A program made the translations under genes and the position numbers. Under the pieces are notes generated by a model, which was not told the DNA's origin, made no database searches, and was given only the letters and a program-made list of their open reading frames with translations. Shown here one piece after another: positions 5,989-8,962 of a stretch of 8,962 nucleotides of DNA (within the stretch, counting starts at the first letter, position 1; every line of letters begins with the position of its first letter). This stretch comes from an uncultured Clostridia bacterium (GTDB lineage: Bacteria; Bacillota; Clostridia; Christensenellales; UBA1242): NCBI GenBank assembly GCA_934725795.1, contig CAKVCF010000019.1:1-8962 (forward strand), written 5' to 3'.

Positions 5989-7059
5989 CTATTTCGTTAC
6001 ATTTTCAATTATTTCCACAATCTTTTGGCGGCCGTTTGTTGGCTTTTCTTCCTTATATCTTTGTGTGTATTGTTTTAAGTTTTTGTAAAAATTTTCAATT
6101 ATGTCTTGCAACATATTTGGTGTTAAGTAAGCTTCGTGATGCAATTCTGCCACGCCATGTTCAACATAATATTGCGCATTTTGAACTTGGTCGCCACGGC
6201 TGGCTTTATTTTCAAGTGGCACTAAAATCATAGGTAATTTTTTAAAATAACATTCTGCCGTAACGCCTGCCCCAGCACGACCTACAACAAAATCAACTGT
6301 GTTATAAACGCTGTTCATATCTTCAACCATTTCAACCGCATTATAATTGCCAAAAGATGGCAAGTTTTTGTTGCCTTTGCCTGTGATGTGTATAACATTA
6401 AACTTTGTTTGCAAATCTTTTGCTGTGGCACACACAAGCTTGTTAAGACCTACCGCACCAAGTGAGCCACCAACAACCAAAATTGTTGGCAAATTTACAC
6501 TTAAATGGATTTGTTGGTTGCCAATGGATTGACCATCCTTTATTTTTTTTGATTTATTTTCATATTCAGTGCTAAAAATCGGGCCAGTATACACCACTTT
6601 TTTGTTTTTTGCCGTTAGAGGTTCAAAATTAACGCACATTTTTGTGCAAGTTTTTAAAATAATTTTGTTAGCAAGGCCAAAAGAATAATCACTTTCATGC
6701 GCCACAACAGGTATTTTTAGCATCTTGGCAGCTATGCAAACAGGAAGCGCCACATAACCCCCCTTACTGAACACAACATCTGGACTAATTTCTTTTAACG
6801 CTTTTTTGGCCTTTATAATTGCCTTAATAAGCACAAAAGGTATTTTTAAATTTGCAAAAAATTTGCCGCGAATCAATTTTACCGCAGGTATTGTGTAATA
6901 CTGTTCCACTTTGCTTTCAACCAAACGCTTTTCAATGCCTGTGCTGCCAATGTAAAAGCATTTATATTTTGTTGCTAAGGTTTTTAACTGTTCAATCAAA
7001 TATAGATTTGGCATGGCATGTCCAAAAGTGCCACCACCTGTAAATACAATTTTTTTCAT
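5989..7059 (-). CDS. murG: MurG-type UDP-GlcNAc:lipid I glycosyltransferase
   Basis: MurG transfers GlcNAc from UDP-GlcNAc to lipid I at the inner face of the membrane, making lipid II. The 356-residue protein has the GT-B two-domain layout: glycine loop GGGTFGH (8-14, His14; usual form GGTGGH), FSKGGY (97-102), HESDYSFGLANK (121-132, usual HE...GLxN), second loop GGSLGA (197-202), RAGAGVTAE (261-269) and ASRGDQVQNA (286-295), which contacts UDP-GlcNAc. At the site usually reading TG-x-P-[VI]-R the sequence is TGPIF (158-162), so the phosphate-contacting Arg is missing. About 20 extra, poorly conserved residues follow (168-190). The gene stands alone instead of in a division/cell-wall cluster. 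It may be the only MurG or a diverged second copy. The ATG at 7059 has no Shine-Dalgarno sequence. Confidence 0.88.
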   Translation of the reverse strand: MKKIVFTGGGTFGHAMPNLYLIEQLKTLATKYKCFYIGSTGIEKRLVESKVEQYYTIPAVKLIRGKFFANLKIPFVLIKAIIKAKKALKEISPDVVFSKGGYVALPVCIAAKMLKIPVVAHESDYSFGLANKIILKTCTKMCVNFEPLTAKNKKVVYTGPIFSTEYENKSKKIKDGQSIGNQQIHLSVNLPTILVVGGSLGAVGLNKLVCATAKDLQTKFNVIHITGKGNKNLPSFGNYNAVEMVEDMNSVYNTVDFVVGRAGAGVTAECYFKKLPMILVPLENKASRGDQVQNAQYYVEHGVAELHHEAYLTPNMLQDIIENFYKNLKQYTQRYKEEKPTNGRQKIVEIIENVTK

Positions 7060-7086
7060 AACATATTTTATGTTTAATCTAGCAAA

Positions 7087-7114
7087 TTTATAATGTTTAT
7101 CTTATATTTGCCAA
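7087..7114 (-). promoter_or_regulatory. Candidate murG promoter
   Basis: On the minus strand, TTGGCA (7109-7114, 5 of 6), a 16-bp spacer and TATAAA (7087-7092, 5 of 6) predict a start near 7080 and a 21-nt leader without a Shine-Dalgarno. A second -10-like TAAAAT (7065-7070) lies 5 nt before the ATG and would give a leaderless message, but its -35 (TTATAA) is poor. Confidence 0.45.
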
Positions 7115-7171
7115 ACCTTTTTTTGTTTGTATTTTAGGTTCGTTTTAAGGCTTTTTAATCAATTGCGGGTA

Positions 7172-7200
7172 TTGACAGTTGCCAATTCCTCTGTTAGAAT
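7172..7200 (+). promoter_or_regulatory. Consensus promoter giving a predicted leaderless mRNA
   Basis: A perfect TTGACA (7172-7177), an ideal 17-bp spacer and TAGAAT (7195-7200, 5 of 6) lie directly before the 254-residue protein gene. The +1 position, 7 nt after the -10, coincides with the A of the ATG at 7207. The six intervening bases are AAAACC, so no ribosome-binding site can exist. Confidence 0.75.
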
Positions 7201-7206
7201 AAAACC

Positions 7207-7971
7207 ATGATAAACAACAATATACAACATTCAATGAGTAAAATTAATTTTAATTCAGTGGAAGAATATTCACAATTTTTAACCAAATTAATGGCAACAA
7301 TTGCCAGCAAAGGCGACTACAACATTTTAGTGCATCAAGTTGGTTCTCAACGCACATTTTTGTTTGACAATAAGCAAGAAAAAATTGAAGGCATAAAAAA
7401 ATATGGTCTTAAGGTTTACCCTTATCCAACCCTTGCAGCAACAACTTGGTTTATGGGCAATGCCAAAACAATAGATATTAAAAAAATTTTAGACTATCAA
7501 TTTGTTGAAAATGACGCAACAAACCAAACATTTATTTTTGCTTTGCCAAAATATATTTATGTTGATGGTGAAAAAGTTGAATATTCGAGCCTTGACGGTG
7601 AAGGTGTAAATTTGCTTAACAAAAACCTTACAAACAGGCTTGTTGAAGCGTATAAAAAAAGATATGAGTTTTTACCTATGCTACCATACACAAAACTTTG
7701 CCTTTGTGATGTGCTTGATTATATGCACATTCCTAATATCTTCTGCTTAGGTTTGCAATCAGTTGGTGATGATGAATACAGTTTTGAACTTAACACTCAA
7801 CATTTTTGTTTTACAAACAACGCTGACAAAACTAAGATATTGCATAAATTGGAAATAGATACTAAAGCAGCTTATAAAAAATATGGCACAACAAACTTGC
7901 CAGATTTGATTGTTGAAGCCTTTATTGACAATGAGAAAAATAAAGATGTTTCAACTGATGATATAGACTAA
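7207..7971 (+). CDS. Uncharacterised protein, 254 residues
   Basis: I do not recognise this protein. It is soluble by appearance, with no signal peptide or membrane segment. Visible features are a helical N-terminus (about 15-35), a strand-like ILVHQV (40-45), a helix ending in KIEGIKKYGLKV (59-70), then TLAATTW (75-81), a strand-like TFIFALPKYIYV (108-119), a lysine/tyrosine-rich middle (YKKRYEF), a Cys pair CLC (165-167), and an acidic tail ending DDID. The order strand with His, then helix ending in a Gly-Leu, then Thr/Ser, loosely recalls ADP-ribosyltransferase-like folds, but this is weak. It has its own consensus promoter at 7172-7200 and its own terminator. An alternative start at codon 10 (ATG, then AGT AAA) also lacks a Shine-Dalgarno, so the first ATG is preferred because the promoter's predicted +1 falls on it. 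The frame is intact. Confidence 0.8.
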   Translation: MINNNIQHSMSKINFNSVEEYSQFLTKLMATIASKGDYNILVHQVGSQRTFLFDNKQEKIEGIKKYGLKVYPYPTLAATTWFMGNAKTIDIKKILDYQFVENDATNQTFIFALPKYIYVDGEKVEYSSLDGEGVNLLNKNLTNRLVEAYKKRYEFLPMLPYTKLCLCDVLDYMHIPNIFCLGLQSVGDDEYSFELNTQHFCFTNNADKTKILHKLEIDTKAAYKKYGTTNLPDLIVEAFIDNEKNKDVSTDDID

Positions 7972-8021
7972 TCTATCTTATGTTTGGCTAAACTAGCGTT
8001 ATAGATAGTATATCTTACAGC

Positions 8022-8055
8022 AAAAAAGCAGCACTTTGAATAGTGCCGCTTTTTT
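8022..8055 (+). terminator. Intrinsic terminator of the 254-residue protein gene, two-way
   Basis: The stem AAAAAAGC-A-GCACT (8022-8035) / AGTGC-C-GCTTTTTT (8042-8055) has one A/C mismatch and a 6-nt loop. It ends in T6 on both strands, so it can also stop leftward transcription from the thymidine kinase gene, about 100 nt after that gene's stop. Confidence 0.85.
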
Positions 8056-8152
8056 ATTGTTTTTAGTGTTACATTATAATTTTTTCAATTTAAATATTTA
8101 TTTTTTCCGCTTTTCGCAATAGTGTTTGTTCCAACAGATAAAAGATATGCTT

Positions 8153-8746
8153 TTATTTTTCCTTAGATTGTTTGTCTAACTGCTTAACAAAACATGAAAA
8201 GCACATGCTTTCGTAAGTTTCATCTCCGCCAATAACCACTTCATCGCCCGATAGCGTTATTTTACCGTCAACAAATCTCGCATTTACGTTTGCTTTTCTT
8301 CCGCATTTGCACACCGATTTAATTTCCATTAAACTATCTGCAATCTCAACCAAACGCTTGCTACCTTCAAACAATTTTGTTTTATAGTTGGTAAGCAACC
8401 CATAGCAAAGCACTGGCATTTTTATTGAAATCGTTTTAAGTTGGTCCACTTGCCTTTCTGTTAAAAATTGGCACTCGTCAACAATAATAACATTTTTTTC
8501 ACCTTTGATTTTGTTTTCAACGCAATATTTAACAAAATCCAATGTTTTATCAAACTCAATGCATTCACTGCTAAGCCCTATACGACTATTCACAACAGCT
8601 TTGCCGTCAACAATTTTGCGGTTATCTGCCACTGGTTTAAAAAGATACACTTTAAACCCTTTTTGCTCATAATTAAATTTACACATTAATGCTTGTGCTG
8701 TTTTACTGCTACCCATTGCACCATATTTAAAATATAATTTTGACAT
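8153..8746 (-). CDS. tdk: Thymidine kinase, type II
   Basis: This enzyme phosphorylates thymidine to dTMP with ATP in the salvage pathway. The 197-residue length fits type II kinases (about 190-210). The P-loop is GAMGSSKT (9-16); Ser14 replaces the usual Gly before Lys15, and the loop otherwise fits G-x-M-x-S-G-K-S/T. NSRIG (53-57) follows. The Walker B/catalytic segment is VIIVDECQF (86-94), with Glu91 the likely catalytic base. YGL (115-117) precedes the lasso-type region. The zinc-binding site is C146-K-C148 plus C182-F-S-C185, with Tyr178. The start chosen is ATG at 8746, because AAAGGACG lies just upstream and a promoter just beyond it. The same frame stays open upstream for 68 more codons, but those read through the promoter, a terminator and a tRNA fragment and are not coding. 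Confidence 0.95.
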   Translation of the reverse strand: MSKLYFKYGAMGSSKTAQALMCKFNYEQKGFKVYLFKPVADNRKIVDGKAVVNSRIGLSSECIEFDKTLDFVKYCVENKIKGEKNVIIVDECQFLTERQVDQLKTISIKMPVLCYGLLTNYKTKLFEGSKRLVEIADSLMEIKSVCKCGRKANVNARFVDGKITLSGDEVVIGGDETYESMCFSCFVKQLDKQSKEK

Positions 8747-8765
8747 TTTACACGTCCTTTGAATA

Positions 8766-8794
8766 ATCCTACAACAAAACGCCAATTTTGTCAA
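8766..8794 (-). promoter_or_regulatory. Thymidine kinase promoter
   Basis: On the minus strand a perfect TTGACA (8789-8794), a 17-bp spacer and TAGGAT (8766-8771) predict a start about 20 bp before the ATG. The Shine-Dalgarno AAAGGACG lies between. This confirms the short form of the protein. Confidence 0.75.
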
Positions 8795-8864
8795 ATTTAA
8801 AATAATCATCTGCTCTAAAAAGCCACCATAAGGTTTTATACTAATAATAAGAGTTTTTTTAAAC

Positions 8865-8889
8865 AAAAAAACTAGGCATAACCTAGTTT
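8865..8889 (-). terminator. Intrinsic terminator downstream of the tRNA 3' end
   Basis: Read on the minus strand, an 8-bp perfect stem AAACTAGG/CCTAGTTT (8869-8876 and 8882-8889) with a 5-nt loop runs into seven or more T residues. It begins two bases after the CCA of the tRNA-like sequence and separates it from the thymidine kinase promoter. Confidence 0.9.
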
Positions 8890-8891
8890 GA

Positions 8892-8919
8892 TGGTGGACC
8901 GTCGGGGACTCGAACCACT
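8892..8919 (-). pseudogene. Truncated tRNA 3' end (T-loop, acceptor 3' strand, CCA)
   Basis: The minus strand reads TTCGAGT (T-loop), CCCCG, ACGGTCC, discriminator A, CCA, which is a normal tRNA 3' end. Upstream of the loop the match stops abruptly. The 5' T-stem strand is AGTGG instead of CGGGG (2 of 5 mismatched), no anticodon stem forms, and there is no D-arm, although all but about 5 bases of a full tRNA would fit before the window edge. No intact tRNA can be drawn. It is either a tRNA fragment (for example left by integration at a tRNA 3' end), a tmRNA 3' end with a poor T-stem, or noise at a contig end. The original identity cannot be read without the anticodon. Confidence 0.5.
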
Positions 8920-8962
8920 GGCCAACTGATAACAAGATGAGAGTGAACATATCATTTATGAA

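Noticed and set aside
256..8746. Alternative genetic code (TGA = Trp), suggested by absence of TGA stops in all seven genes
   Set aside because: Seven genes are too few in AT-rich DNA, and every gene reads as full length with TGG for Trp and no in-frame TGA.
8747..8950. N-terminal extension of the thymidine kinase frame by 68 codons to an ATG near 8950
   Set aside because: The extension reads through a consensus promoter, a terminator and the tRNA fragment, and has no kinase-like sequence. The ATG at 8746 has a Shine-Dalgarno and begins right at the conserved fold.
8870..8962. A functional tRNA-Asn or tRNA-Lys on the minus strand
   Set aside because: GTT can be placed near an anticodon position and parts resemble tRNA-Lys, but the anticodon stem does not pair, the T-stem has two mismatches and no D-arm exists, so no functional tRNA can be drawn.

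Overview
The window is AT-rich DNA from a bacterium with typical low-GC Gram-positive (Firmicutes/Bacillota) features. It has A/T-rich codon use, Shine-Dalgarno sites of the AAAGGTG/AAGGGG type, many short-loop intrinsic terminators with T-tracts, TTGACA/TATAAT-type promoters, a CCA-encoding tRNA gene, and a DegV/FakB-type protein, a phosphoketolase, a type II thymidine kinase and a MurG whose motifs look clostridial. A closer taxonomic call is not supported. The seven genes seen end in TAA (5) or TAG (2), none in TGA, but nothing shows that TGA is recoded.

Layout. 1-77: tRNA-Arg(TCT), followed by its own terminator. 256-1113 (-): DegV-family fatty-acid-binding protein with its own terminator. 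1532-2416 (+): short-chain dehydrogenase/reductase. 2737-5088 (+): phosphoketolase Xfp. 5193-5867 (+): a stand-alone protein made of three 75-residue helicase-associated-type repeats. 5989-7059 (-): MurG-type glycosyltransferase, convergent with the previous gene across a shared two-way terminator. 7207-7971 (+): a 254-residue protein I cannot assign. 8153-8746 (-): thymidine kinase. 8892 to about 8919 (-): the 3' end of a tRNA gene followed by a perfect terminator, but the 5' part of that tRNA is not there.

The genes do not form an operon. Every one has its own promoter-like sequence or an intergenic gap of about 100 bp or more, and most are closed by a terminator. The content is mostly core metabolism: acetyl-phosphate production by Xfp, exogenous fatty acid handling by DegV/FakB, peptidoglycan lipid II synthesis by MurG, and thymidine salvage by TK.

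The points most worth a second look are the exact 75-residue triplication in the 5193-5867 protein; promoters at 7172-7200 and 1499-1527 placed so that transcription should begin at the start codon (leaderless mRNA), beside neighbours with strong Shine-Dalgarno sites; a MurG that lies alone and lacks the usual UDP-contacting Arg; the unassigned 254-residue protein with a weak ADP-ribosyltransferase-like N-terminal pattern; and the sharply truncated tRNA 3' end at the right edge, which could be an attachment-site scar or an assembly artefact. I see no transposase, integrase, CRISPR array or defence operon in the window.
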